From NCBI GenBank assembly GCA_026713825.1, contig JAPONS010000026.1, forward strand, positions 40,099 through 104,098: a stretch of 64,000 nucleotides of DNA, written 5' to 3'. Positions 7,766 to 15,739 of the stretch are shown in pieces. The position numbers and the translations under genes were made by a program. Under the pieces are notes generated by a model that did no database searches, had not been told where the DNA came from, and was given only the letters and a program-made list of their open reading frames with translations. The first letter of the stretch is position 1, and the number at the start of each line of letters is the position of its first letter. The stretch is from Chloroflexota bacterium. Lineage in GTDB: Bacteria > Chloroflexota > Dehalococcoidia > Lucifugimonadales > UBA1127.

Positions 7766-9211
7766 CTATTTTTGTGGTGGTGCGCTGTCCTCGCTGGGGG
7801 GAGTCTCTTGGCCTTCGCCGGGCGCCACCGCCCGTACCACACGCCGGTACTCCTCATCGGCTATAACGACGACTGAGGTCCCGGCGTCGATGAAGCCCCC
7901 TTCTGATACCACGTCCACTCGTTGGGTGTCAATTTGCGCGACGCCCGCCGGGTGCAGCACTGTAAGCGTCACACCCCGCTTGCCGAGCATCGAGACGTAC
8001 CCGTGCGGCGCTGCCTCGGCGACCGGTGCACCGGCAACGCCAAACCTGTTCAGCAGCCCACTGCCCCGCGGCAACGAAGTCTGCAGCGCAAGCCCGCCCA
8101 GGCCGCGCCTGTTGGGCAGCAACGTCAGGATTGCGGCGGCTCCCACCACGATGGTGACCAGTGAGCCGAGCAGCACCAGTCCCGCCCGCACGAAGTCTCC
8201 CGTCGTGGCGCCCTGCCCGATCAGTGATATGTATAGTCCGGCAAAGAACGCGATGCCGCCAATCAGTCCCGCCACGCCGAACCCGGGGGTGAGCACAAGT
8301 TCCACCGCGATGAGCGCTATCCCTATCGCCACTAGCACGACGCCCTCCCAGCCGGAGAGCTCCGCCAGGAAACCGCCCCAGAAGAACAGCGCCAGCAGCA
8401 GGACGCCAGCGATGCCCGGCACGCCAAAGCCGGGCGAGGTCAGTTCCGCCAGCAATCCCAGGAACCCGAGCGAGATGAGCAGCGACGCCACAACCGGGTT
8501 GGTCAGAAAGCGCACAAAACGCTCCGCAAGGCTGTACTCGACCTGCACCAGCTCCGCCCCAGAGATGCCCTCCAACTCGAGGACCTCCGTGATGCTGGAA
8601 GCCTCGCCGTCGGCGTACCCCCACTGGAGCGCCTCGCTGGTGGTCATCGTGAGGAGCTTGCCCTCCTCCACCAGCCCGTCGATGGCCACGCTGTCGTCCA
8701 CCATCGCCTCCGCGATGCGAGGGTCGCGCCCCCTCACCTCAGCGACGGCGCGGAAATCACTGCGGACAGCGGACACCACCTTCTCTGAGGCGGTCTCGCC
8801 CTCTTGGTCGACGGGCGTCGCGGCCCCAATGACGCCGCCCTCGTCCATGTATATCTTGTCGGCGGAGATGGCGATGAGCGCCCCGGCGGAGAACGCCTCG
8901 CGGTTGACGTACGCGATGACTGGCACCTCGGCGTCGAGGAGTGCGTCCTTGATGGAGAGTGCGGCGTCCAACCGGCCGCCCGGGGTGTTGATGTCGAGGA
9001 GGACGGCGTCGGCGCCCTCCTCCGCCGCGGTACTGAGCACCCGCTTCACGTAGGGCGTCATGCCGAGGTCGATGGTGCCGTTGATGGTGGCGACGTACAC
9101 GCGCCCGCCGGCGCCGGACTGCCCCAGCACGGTCGGCACGAGCAACCCCAGCAAGCCGAGGACGATGAGCGTGGCGCTGAACGCGCGCATTGCCGTGCGT
9201 AGTGCTGGCAT
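7766..9211 (-). CDS. nfeD: NfeD-family membrane serine protease (ClpP-like domain plus OB domain)
   Basis: A 481-residue protein: signal/anchor helix (about 8-30), a ClpP-class Ser-Lys protease domain, several membrane segments (about 220-380) and a C-terminal OB-fold NfeD domain ([17 protein letters not shown]...). Catalytic Ser108 lies in [10 protein letters not shown], and the likely catalytic Lys144 in [10 protein letters not shown], at spacing like archaeal stomatin-cleaving NfeD proteases. [11 protein letters not shown] is the oxyanion-loop region. It probably cleaves or regulates its partner FloA. I use ATG 9211, ten bases after AAAGGGG; an upstream in-frame start (9256) lacks a good site. 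Confidence 0.93.
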   Translation of the reverse strand: MPALRTAMRAFSATLIVLGLLGLLVPTVLGQSGAGGRVYVATINGTIDLGMTPYVKRVLSTAAEEGADAVLLDINTPGGRLDAALSIKDALLDAEVPVIAYVNREAFSAGALIAISADKIYMDEGGVIGAATPVDQEGETASEKVVSAVRSDFRAVAEVRGRDPRIAEAMVDDSVAIDGLVEEGKLLTMTTSEALQWGYADGEASSITEVLELEGISGAELVQVEYSLAERFVRFLTNPVVASLLISLGFLGLLAELTSPGFGVPGIAGVLLLALFFWGGFLAELSGWEGVVLVAIGIALIAVELVLTPGFGVAGLIGGIAFFAGLYISLIGQGATTGDFVRAGLVLLGSLVTIVVGAAAILTLLPNRRGLGGLALQTSLPRGSGLLNRFGVAGAPVAEAAPHGYVSMLGKRGVTLTVLHPAGVAQIDTQRVDVVSEGGFIDAGTSVVVIADEEYRRVVRAVAPGEGQETPPSEDSAPPQK

Positions 9212-9375
9212 TCGATGCGCCCCTTTCGCTCGGTTGAGCCCCCGCGCTCTCCTCACACCTCTCCCTGCTATAGTTCAAGTATACCCTACGGAGTCGGACA
9301 AAGCCTCGCGCGTAGCGCCGCGCACGGGACTTCAGATTGACGCAGCTACGGCCCACTGCTACCATGATCCTGCTA

Positions 9376-9404
9376 TTGACAGCTACTTTGTCGCGTTGTG
9401 TGTT
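9376..9404 (+). promoter_or_regulatory. Candidate thrC promoter
   Basis: A perfect TTGACA (9376-9381) is followed after 17 bases by TGTGTT (9399-9404), a weak -10. It lies in the divergent nfeD/thrC gap about 40 bases before the thrC start. The -35 is convincing; the -10 is not. Confidence 0.35.
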
Positions 9405-9442
9405 CAGTTTGGCCGGTACGCCGGAGGTGAGGGAGAGCAGCC

Positions 9443-10666
9443 TTGGCATTCGCAAGCGCCTTGAAGTGCAGGGAATGCGGCCGTGAGTACCCCACGGACC
9501 CGCTCAACGTCTGCGAGTTCTGCTTCGGTCCGCTGGAAGTGTCCTACGACTATGAGGCCATCGCCCGCGTGATCAGCAGGGAGCGCATCCAGAACGGCCC
9601 GCTGACCATGTGGCGCTACCAGGACCTGCTCCCCGTGGACGGCGACAACGCGGTCGACCTGCAGACGGGGTTCACTCCGCTGATGAAGGCGCCCAACCTC
9701 GGCCGCCTGCTCGGTCTCGACCACCTGTACATCAAAAACGACGCGGTCAACCCCACCAACTCCTTCAAGGACCGCGTGGTCTCCGTCGCCTCCACCAAGG
9801 CGCTGGAGTACGAGTTCAAGACGCTAGCCTGCGCCTCGACGGGCAACCTCGCCGGCAGCGTCGCCGCCCACGCCGCGAGGGCCGGCATGAACGCCTACAT
9901 CTTCATCCCCGCGGACCTCGAGAGGGGCAAGGTTGTCGGCGCCGCCATCTACGGCCCGACCCTCGTGGCCATCAACGGCAGCTACGACGACGTCAACCGC
10001 CTCTGCAGCGAGTTGGCCGACACCTACCCGTGGGCCTTCGTGAACATCAACATGCGTCCCTACTACGCCGAGGGCAGCAAGACCCTTGGATACGAGGTCG
10101 CGGAGCAACTCGGCTGGCAAGCCCCTGCGCATTGCATCGTGCCCTCGGCCTCCGGCTCCATGTTCACCAAGATATGGAAGGGTCTGAAGGAGTTTGAGGA
10201 CTTGGAGCTCATCCCAAAGGTCCACACGCACATGCACATGACCCAGGCGGCTGGCTGCGCCCCCATCGCCGAGGCCTACGAGGCTGGCGTGACCCGCGTC
10301 CGCCCCGTCAAACCCAATTCCATCGCCAAGTCGCTGGCCATCGGCAACCCGGCCGACGGCTACTACTCGCTCAAGACCATTCAGGAATCGGACGGCGACG
10401 CCACAATCGTCCCTGAAGAAGAGGTGGTCGCCGGCATCCAGATGCTCGCGGAGAACGAGGGCATCTTCACGGAGACCGCCGGCGGTGTCGTCATCTCCGG
10501 CCTCAAGCGCCTGGTCGAGCGCGGCGCCATCAAGCGCGACGAGGTGACGGTGGCCTACATCACCGGCAACGGCCTCAAGACGCTGGAGGCGGTGGAGGAC
10601 ACCGTCCGATCAGTCACCATCGACCCGACCACGTCGTCCTTCGAAGAGCAAGTGCTGAACGCCTAA
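9443..10666 (+). CDS. thrC: Threonine synthase
   Basis: A 407-residue PLP enzyme that converts O-phosphohomoserine to threonine. An N-terminal zinc-ribbon-like segment (Cys9, Cys12, Cys24, Cys27: CREC and CEFC) precedes the PLP fold, as in the class that lacks the long N-terminal lid of the E. coli enzyme. The PLP lysine is Lys109 in NPTNSFKDR. CASTGNLAGSVAAHAA is the phosphate/substrate loop. The start is TTG 9443 with a GAGGTGAGGGAGAG purine tract upstream. It heads a short plus-strand cluster with a NIL protein and a MoaD-like carrier; lysC and thrB of the same pathway lie 10 kb away. Confidence 0.94.
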   Translation: MAFASALKCRECGREYPTDPLNVCEFCFGPLEVSYDYEAIARVISRERIQNGPLTMWRYQDLLPVDGDNAVDLQTGFTPLMKAPNLGRLLGLDHLYIKNDAVNPTNSFKDRVVSVASTKALEYEFKTLACASTGNLAGSVAAHAARAGMNAYIFIPADLERGKVVGAAIYGPTLVAINGSYDDVNRLCSELADTYPWAFVNINMRPYYAEGSKTLGYEVAEQLGWQAPAHCIVPSASGSMFTKIWKGLKEFEDLELIPKVHTHMHMTQAAGCAPIAEAYEAGVTRVRPVKPNSIAKSLAIGNPADGYYSLKTIQESDGDATIVPEEEVVAGIQMLAENEGIFTETAGGVVISGLKRLVERGAIKRDEVTVAYITGNGLKTLEAVEDTVRSVTIDPTTSSFEEQVLNA

Positions 10667-10689
10667 AGGGCAGGAGTGGCAAGGCCGCA

Positions 10690-10929
10690 ATGGCGAAACT
10701 CAGAGTACGGTTCACCTTCACCCCGGAGCTGATCCAGGAACCGGTCATCTGGCAGCTTGGTCAGAAATTCCCGATTGTGACCAACATCCGGGGTGCCGAC
10801 GTGCGCCAGGCCTTCGGCTGGGCTCTCCTGGAGTTGGAAGGCGAGGAAGACCAGATCAACCAGGGCATCGAGTGGGTGCGTTCCACCGGCATCGAGGTGG
10901 AGCTCGTCACCGGAGACGTAATCGAGTGA
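10690..10929 (+). CDS. NIL-domain protein
   Basis: A 79-residue stand-alone NIL domain (ferredoxin-like fold, related to the substrate-sensing domain of MetN-type ATPases). The signature NIRGADVRQAFGWALLELEG matches the 'N-I-x-G' region that names the family. It starts 24 bases after thrC, so it is probably cotranscribed. Free-standing NIL proteins next to thrC and MoaD-like genes suggest a role in sulfur-amino-acid or homoserine metabolism; this is inference from neighbourhood. Confidence 0.85.
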   Translation: MAKLRVRFTFTPELIQEPVIWQLGQKFPIVTNIRGADVRQAFGWALLELEGEEDQINQGIEWVRSTGIEVELVTGDVIE

Positions 10930-10950
10930 CCGCAGCTCCAACACAACCAG

Positions 10951-10986
10951 TCCTTTCCCCCTGAAGGGGAAGGTTAGGATGGGGGC
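10951..10986. repeat. Interspersed repeat inside the thrC operon
   Basis: TCCTTTCCCCCTGAAG followed by GGGAAGGTTAGGATGGGGG, nearly identical to the copy at 1131-1164. CCTTTCCCC/GGGGAAGG can form a hairpin. It sits in the 94-base gap between the NIL gene and the MoaD-like gene, so it may modulate or interrupt read-through between them. Confidence 0.65.
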
Positions 10987-11023
10987 TGCTGGGAATCAGG
11001 GTACTGCAAGAGGAGGAAGGCCA

Positions 11024-11299
11024 ATGGGCGTCACAGTGCGGATTCCGGCCCCGCTTCGGCGGGTCACCAACGACCAGGACCGCGTCGAAGTCGACGCGGA
11101 GAATCTGGCGGACATGGTCGACGCCATGGAGGAACAGTTCCCCGGCATCAAGGAGCGCCTGATCGACGAGACCGGCGGCCTCCGGCACTTTGTGAACATC
11201 TACGTGAACGGCGAGGACGTCCAGTTCCTCCAGGGCCTCGAAACCGCCATCAAGGCCTCGGACGAGGTCAGCATCGTGCCAGCGGTAGCCGGCGGGTAG
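11024..11299 (+). CDS. MoaD/ThiS-family ubiquitin-like sulfur carrier
   Basis: A 91-residue beta-grasp protein ending in the functional di-glycine (VPAVAGG). Such a C-terminus is adenylated and thiocarboxylated by an E1-like enzyme to carry sulfur. The core pattern (VTVRIPAPLRR, LRHFVNIYVNGEDVQFLQGL, DEVSIVPAVAGG) is typical. The ATG at 11024 has a strong GAGGAGG eight bases upstream; an upstream in-frame ATG (10979) lies in the repeat and is rejected. No MoaB/MoeB/ThiF-like E1 is in the window. Context with thrC and NIL favours a role in sulfur amino-acid synthesis over molybdopterin synthesis, though moaA and moaC exist 44 kb away. Confidence 0.88.
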   Translation: MGVTVRIPAPLRRVTNDQDRVEVDAENLADMVDAMEEQFPGIKERLIDETGGLRHFVNIYVNGEDVQFLQGLETAIKASDEVSIVPAVAGG

Positions 11300-11355
11300 G
11301 CCGGCCCCTTCCCCACCCCCGTCCTTGTAGGAGACGCCACAGAGGTCTGCTGATT

Positions 11356-12327
11356 ATGCAGAGCAATGAAGATACAGCCATAAGGGCGGCGCAAGACCAG
11401 AACGCTGCTGCATTTGAGGAACAGCGCGCTGACTTGGAGCTGGAATCCCCTGGCTTGTGGGCCCTCTTTCATAATGGGCGGCTTGTCAACACGTACGATA
11501 CCCAGCAATTTGCCATAGAAAGCGCAGAGCGACGATTTGGCCCGGGACCGCACTTTGTCACGCAAATTGCTGAGGAACCGGAAGCGGCTCTGGACACCGA
11601 AGATCCTGCGGACGAGGAGAAGAGGTCGTTTGCCAGGCTGGCTCTTCGATTCGCCTGGAATACATGTACCTTCATCGGCGCTGTTGCCCTTTGGCTTGCA
11701 GACCACATCATTGACCTGATGCCGATGGCGTTTGATGTGTGGCAGCGGATCAAGGGAACTCCCACGCGAGAGAGGCAAGACAAAAACAGGCCTCGTTTTT
11801 CCAAGAAGGAGAGGGAGAACTACCTGCACAGCCAAGGAAAGCGATGCATGTACTGCGGGGGCAGGTTTTCCTCGCATTACTACGATGTTGACCATAAGAT
11901 TCCATGGGCTCGCTCAAGGGACAACAGGCGAAGCAACCTACAGGTTCTTTGTACTCCCTGCAATCGCCGCAAGGGTGACCAATACGATGACGACTTTAGA
12001 AAGCGCTATGCCAGTGTCTTTCCGTCCCGCCGCAAGACTCCTCCAAATCCGCCGATCCCGCAACGTAAGTTTGACGCAGTTACAAGGGCAACCAACAGAA
12101 CGCGGCGCGCGCACGCAGGGAGTGGGATGCCCGTCGTAACGCGACAACAGAAAATCTTGGGTGTCAGTTTCTTCCTTGGCATTTTTTCTTTCGGCTTGTC
12201 CCTTGTGGTCCTGCAGGAGTTGGGGGTCACTTGGGACGGAATGGGGATACCGACTGCTGTGGTTGGTCTCTTCGTTGGGGGTGGGTTGTATCTGAGGGCG
12301 TGGTTGACGGGAAGGCTCTACAGCTAG
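11356..12327 (+). CDS. HNH endonuclease-domain protein with C-terminal membrane hairpin
   Basis: A 323-residue protein in three parts. Residues 32-72 (LWALFHNGRLVNTYDTQQFA...) resemble the small DUF5678-type fold. A hydrophobic/amphipathic stretch lies at about 103-126. Residues 150-222 form a zinc-bound HNH nuclease: CMYC (Cys164, Cys167), DVDHKIP (Asp179-His180), a conserved Asn (RRSNLQVLC) and CTPCN (Cys199, Cys202, Asn203). Two further hydrophobic helices follow (about 268-288 and 298-316). The gene is visibly AT-richer, with codon use unlike its neighbours, suggesting transfer. The role is unknown; a membrane-linked nuclease such as a defence effector is one possibility. The ATG at 11356 has AGAGG upstream. 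Confidence 0.85.
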   Translation: MQSNEDTAIRAAQDQNAAAFEEQRADLELESPGLWALFHNGRLVNTYDTQQFAIESAERRFGPGPHFVTQIAEEPEAALDTEDPADEEKRSFARLALRFAWNTCTFIGAVALWLADHIIDLMPMAFDVWQRIKGTPTRERQDKNRPRFSKKERENYLHSQGKRCMYCGGRFSSHYYDVDHKIPWARSRDNRRSNLQVLCTPCNRRKGDQYDDDFRKRYASVFPSRRKTPPNPPIPQRKFDAVTRATNRTRRAHAGSGMPVVTRQQKILGVSFFLGIFSFGLSLVVLQELGVTWDGMGIPTAVVGLFVGGGLYLRAWLTGRLYS

Positions 12328-12334
12328 CTATAAT
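12304..12334 (+). promoter_or_regulatory. Candidate promoter for the first amidohydrolase
   Basis: TTGACG (12304-12309) and a perfect TATAAT (12329-12334) are separated by 19 bases, slightly long. They overlap the end of the HNH gene and lie about 80 bases before the amidohydrolase start. Confidence 0.45.
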
Positions 12335-12415
12335 GTGACCCCCCCCACCCCTACCCACCGGCCCCTCCCCGCGCTATCCTGACCCGCAATCGACCCCGCG
12401 ACGTTGGAGGCAGCC

Positions 12416-13546
12416 ATGGCCCGTCTGGCGATTTCCGCCGACTCCCACATCCTCGAGCCCCGTGACGTGTTCGCGGGCCTCGCCGAGCGCTTCGGTGACC
12501 GTGCCCCCCGCGTCGTTCGTGACGAGGGCGTGGGCGACTTCATCGAGATCCCGGCCACCGGCACCCGCCTCAACGCTGCCATCGGCGGCGTCGGGCGCCT
12601 CGGCATCGCCGGCATGAGCCTCGACGACCCCGAGACCCACCGCATCATCGCCCTCGGCTACGACGGCCTCCGCCCCGCCCTTAAGGACCCCGTCGAGCGC
12701 ATGAAAGAGATGGACGGCGACGGCGTCTGGGGCGAGGTCATTTTCCCCAGCCTCTTCATGCGCCTCTTCGGCACCCGGGACGCCGAGGTCCTTGCCGCCG
12801 CGTTCCAGAACTACAACGACTTCCTCTGGGACTTCTGCAACACCGTCCCCAACCGGCTGCGTGGCCTCGCCCTGCTGGTCATGCACGACCCCGCGGCCGC
12901 GCACCTCGAGATCCAGCGCGTCATCGCCAAGGGCTACGTCGGCGTCTGCATTCCCTGCGCCGCCCCACACGGCACGCGCTACTCGGACCCCGTCTACGAC
13001 CCCATCTGGGCAACCGCGCAGGAGGCCGGGGTCACCGTCAACATGCACATCTTCACGGACGGCCACGCCGCGAACACCGGCCTGACCGGGGCGGACCTCA
13101 TCCAGGCCTACGCCAGCGCCCCCAACGTTATCCAGTTCACCCTGTCGGACCTCATCGCGGGCGGGGTGGCCCATCGGTTCCCCGACCTCAGGTTCGTGGC
13201 CGCCGAGTTCAACACCGGCTGGATAGCCAACTGGCTCGAACGCATGGACCACTCAGTCTACCGCAGCCGCCGCTCCGTGCCCGACTACCTCGACCTGAAG
13301 CCCAGCGAGTATTGGCGGCGGCAGTTCTTCGCCACCTTTGAAGACGACCGGCCGGGCATGCTCACCCGAGAGGCCATCGGCGTCGAGACCCTCATGTGGG
13401 GCTCAGACTTCCCGCACCACGACTCCGTCTGGCCGCACTCGCAGGAAGCCCTGGACATGGTCTTCGAGGGCATGCCGGACGACGTCCGTCGCACCACTAC
13501 CGTCGACAACGTCGCCAAGCTCTACGGCCTGTCGGTTCCCGAATGA
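12416..13546 (+). CDS. Amidohydrolase family protein (TIM-barrel metal hydrolase)
   Basis: A 376-residue amidohydrolase-2 type protein related to ACMSD/decarboxylase-like metal enzymes. The metal-binding ADSHILEP (D-x-H) is at the N-terminus. An RLRGLALLVMHDP strand and the C-terminal catalytic Asp in LMWGSDFPHHDSVWPHS complete the pattern. Such proteins hydrolyse or decarboxylate aromatic or heterocyclic acids; the substrate is unknown. ATG 12416 is preceded by GGAGG at six bases; an upstream in-frame ATG at 12404 is poorer. A distant paralogue lies at 17363-18487. Confidence 0.92.
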   Translation: MARLAISADSHILEPRDVFAGLAERFGDRAPRVVRDEGVGDFIEIPATGTRLNAAIGGVGRLGIAGMSLDDPETHRIIALGYDGLRPALKDPVERMKEMDGDGVWGEVIFPSLFMRLFGTRDAEVLAAAFQNYNDFLWDFCNTVPNRLRGLALLVMHDPAAAHLEIQRVIAKGYVGVCIPCAAPHGTRYSDPVYDPIWATAQEAGVTVNMHIFTDGHAANTGLTGADLIQAYASAPNVIQFTLSDLIAGGVAHRFPDLRFVAAEFNTGWIANWLERMDHSVYRSRRSVPDYLDLKPSEYWRRQFFATFEDDRPGMLTREAIGVETLMWGSDFPHHDSVWPHSQEALDMVFEGMPDDVRRTTTVDNVAKLYGLSVPE

Positions 13547-13632
13547 TCTACCGCATCGTCATGCTCGGGCTCATATTCATTGTGGTGCCGGGCTTGGCGA
13601 TATTTTGGGCGTACCTCGCAATGAGGGGATGA
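13543..13632 (+). CDS. Possible 29-residue single-span membrane peptide
   Basis: A short frame starts inside the amidohydrolase stop codon (ATGA overlap). Its product is almost entirely one hydrophobic helix, starting MIYRIVMLGLIFIVV and ending YLAMRG. The translational coupling arrangement and the clean membrane helix make it a plausible small protein, but there is no ribosome-binding site of its own and no recognised family. It could be a chance frame. Confidence 0.35.
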   Translation: MIYRIVMLGLIFIVVPGLAIFWAYLAMRG

Positions 13633-13676
13633 CGAGACGTTTGTTGTGGCCTGCGCCGGTGGAGTGACAGGCCAAC

Positions 13677-13706
13677 TTGATTGCGGATTGTAGCTGCCCC
13701 TATAAT
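13677..13706 (+). promoter_or_regulatory. Candidate ilvE promoter
   Basis: TTGATT (13677-13682) and a perfect TATAAT (13701-13706) are separated by 18 bases. The predicted transcript starts about 30 bases before the ilvE ribosome-binding site (GGAAGGAG, 13731-13738). Confidence 0.6.
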
Positions 13707-13744
13707 GGCGGATAGGCCAATTCCCGGATTGGAAGGAGATTGTT

Positions 13745-14686
13745 ATGGCGCCTACACCTTTAGCCTGGTTCCGCGGAGAGTTTGTTCCCGCGTCAGAGGC
13801 CAAGGTCGGCGTCATGACCCACGCCCTCCACTACGGCACCGCATGCTTCGAGGGTATCCGTTGCAACTGGAACGAGGAAGAAGAGAAGCTCCTCATCTTC
13901 CGCCCGCTCGAGCACTACCAGCGACTGGTCAATGGCGCCAAGGTGTTGCGTATGGAGCTGCCCATGTCGGCGGAGGATCTGGTGAAGCTCACCGTCGACC
14001 TGGTGGAACGAACGGGCTACCGTGAAGACATGTACATCCGCCCCCTCGCCTTCAAGAGCGCGGAGCGCGTCGCGAACTTGAAGCTTCATGAGCTCGACGA
14101 TGGGTTGACGATAATAGCCGTGCCCTTCGGCCAGTACATCGATGTGCAGGTCGCGCGCTGCGTGACGGCCAGCTGGCGCCGTATCGACGAAACGATGATG
14201 CCCCCGCGCGTGAAGTTGAGCGCCACCTACGTCAACAGCATCCTCGCCAAGACCGACGCCGTCTTGTCCGGCTTCGACGAGGCCATCCTCCTCAACTACG
14301 ACGGCAAGGTGGCCGAGGGCAGCGGCGAGAATCTTTTCGTTGTGAAGGACGGCGAGTTGGTCACCCCCCCATTGACGGCCAACATCCTCCCCGGCATAAC
14401 GCGTTCATGCATCATGCAGATCGCCCGCGAGGAGCTTGAGATCGACACCGTCGAACGGCCCATCGGTCGCGCCGAGCTCTACCTTGCGGATGAGGTGTTC
14501 CTCACCGGCACGGCCGCCCACGTCACGCCCATGGGGGAGCTCGATCACCGGCCCATCGCCGACGGTCACATTGGCCCCATCACCCAAGCGCTGCAGGAGG
14601 TCTACTTCAAGGCCATCCGGGGGCAGATGCCGAAATACCGCCACTGGTGTGTTGAGGCGGTCCCGGCGCCCCTGGCGAAGGTCTAA
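13745..14686 (+). CDS. ilvE: Branched-chain amino acid aminotransferase
   Basis: A 313-residue class IV PLP aminotransferase that carries out the last step of Leu/Ile/Val synthesis. Family marks are THALHYGTACFEGIR near the N-terminus, the PLP lysine Lys157 in PPRVKLSATYVNS, EAILLNYDGKVAEGSGENLF, and the TGTAAHVTP loop. Length matches the family (about 305-310). It starts at ATG 13745 after GGAAGGAG. The downstream membrane-protein gene begins 40 bases later and may be cotranscribed. D-amino-acid transaminase is the only close alternative; the motif set favours IlvE. Confidence 0.94.
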   Translation: MAPTPLAWFRGEFVPASEAKVGVMTHALHYGTACFEGIRCNWNEEEEKLLIFRPLEHYQRLVNGAKVLRMELPMSAEDLVKLTVDLVERTGYREDMYIRPLAFKSAERVANLKLHELDDGLTIIAVPFGQYIDVQVARCVTASWRRIDETMMPPRVKLSATYVNSILAKTDAVLSGFDEAILLNYDGKVAEGSGENLFVVKDGELVTPPLTANILPGITRSCIMQIAREELEIDTVERPIGRAELYLADEVFLTGTAAHVTPMGELDHRPIADGHIGPITQALQEVYFKAIRGQMPKYRHWCVEAVPAPLAKV

Positions 14687-14726
14687 GGCCGCCGAGCAGC
14701 TGCCGCGTCAGACCGGAGCGCCGACT

Positions 14727-15158
14727 GTGGATGACCTCTCCCGAGACTACGTCATCTGGGTCTTTCTCGCGGCCACCGGCGTTATCCAGATAGCCGCTGC
14801 GCACGCCGGCCTGACCAAACTGCTCTTCATTCGCGCCAAACCTTGGGCATGTGCCCTTGGCCTTCTTCTTGTCGCCGCAGGCTTTGTATGGTTCTTCCGC
14901 GACGGCGCCCGCCACATCCCCGATACAGGCAACGGCATCAACGGCAACGAGCAGGCCGCCCGATTCACTCTCACATGTCTCGCTGTCGGGGCCTTCACCT
15001 TCACCCTCTCCTCGCTCTTGAACTGCCGGGGCGGGGAGGAGGCGACGCCGCCAAACGCCGAGGGGTTTGAGGCCCTCCGCCATCGGACGTACGCGCAGGC
15101 GGTGGCGGACAGCATGAAGCTGCTCTGGGACGAGGGTCGCCGGTGGATGCGGCGATAG
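14727..15158 (+). CDS. Small membrane protein of unknown function
   Basis: A 143-residue protein with about three hydrophobic helices (YVIWVFLAATGVIQIAAAHA, ALGLLLVAAGFVWFF, TLTCLAVGAFTFTLSSLL) and a soluble C-terminal tail (about 105-143) rich in charge. The start is GTG 14727 with CCGGAG nine bases upstream. Its last 16 bases overlap the start of the PAP2-like gene, so the two are translationally linked. I do not recognise the family; a role linked to the PAP2-like protein is suggested only by the overlap. Confidence 0.75.
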   Translation: MDDLSRDYVIWVFLAATGVIQIAAAHAGLTKLLFIRAKPWACALGLLLVAAGFVWFFRDGARHIPDTGNGINGNEQAARFTLTCLAVGAFTFTLSSLLNCRGGEEATPPNAEGFEALRHRTYAQAVADSMKLLWDEGRRWMRR

Positions 15159-15715
15159 TCCGCTGGCTCAACGGCGGTGTCGGAGCTGTGCCGCCCTTCG
15201 ATGACATCGTCCGCATCATCGTGGGCGACTACTTCTGCCCGGTGGTGCTCTCCCTGCTGCTCTTTGGCGCGTGGTTCGGTGCGAGGACTGCGGTGTCGCG
15301 CATGGTGCATCAGAAGGCCTGCCTGTCGGCGCTGATCGCCATGGCGTTCGGCAACTGGGCGGTGGAAATCTTGGACGAGCTCGTCGCCCGGCCGCGGCCC
15401 TTCGTGGAGGAGAACCTGCAACTCCTCTTCTACACCCCAAGCGACCCATCGTTCCCGTCCAACCCTGCGGTGGTTGGGATGGCGTTCGCGGCGGGGCTGT
15501 GGACGGCCAACCGCCGGCTCGGGTACGTGGCTTTCGGCGTGGCGACGGCCTGGTCTGTGTCGCGAGTCTACGCCGGTGTGTCCTATCCCACAGACGTCCT
15601 GGCGGGCGTTGCCATTGCCCTCGCCATCACGGCGATTGTCGTATGGGTCGTGCGCCGCATTGAGCCCGCGCCGACGCTGCTGCTGCGCGTGGCCCAGCGC
15701 TTCCATCTGGCGTAG
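15143..15715 (+). CDS. PAP2-fold membrane protein lacking both catalytic histidines
   Basis: A 190-residue multi-pass protein with the PAP2/undecaprenyl-pyrophosphate-phosphatase layout: motif 1 region LVARPRP, motif 2 region PSFPSNP and motif 3 SRVYAGVSYPTDVLAG. In active enzymes, motif 2 ends in His (PSGH/PSNH) and motif 3 has His before YP(S/T)D. Here these are Pro108 and Ser147. Arg141 and Asp151 of motif 3 are kept. The fold looks intact but the phosphatase chemistry should be lost, so it may bind lipid or regulate. GTG start at 15143 with GAGGG at eight bases; it overlaps the preceding membrane-protein gene. Confidence 0.85.
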   Translation: MDAAIVRWLNGGVGAVPPFDDIVRIIVGDYFCPVVLSLLLFGAWFGARTAVSRMVHQKACLSALIAMAFGNWAVEILDELVARPRPFVEENLQLLFYTPSDPSFPSNPAVVGMAFAAGLWTANRRLGYVAFGVATAWSVSRVYAGVSYPTDVLAGVAIALAITAIVVWVVRRIEPAPTLLLRVAQRFHLA

Positions 15716-15739
15716 CCGCCTGGTAGCTAGGGGAGAACG

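Noticed and set aside
9257..9300. tRNA-like segment around GTTCAAGTATACC
   Set aside because: No acceptor stem, D-arm or anticodon arm could be matched around it.
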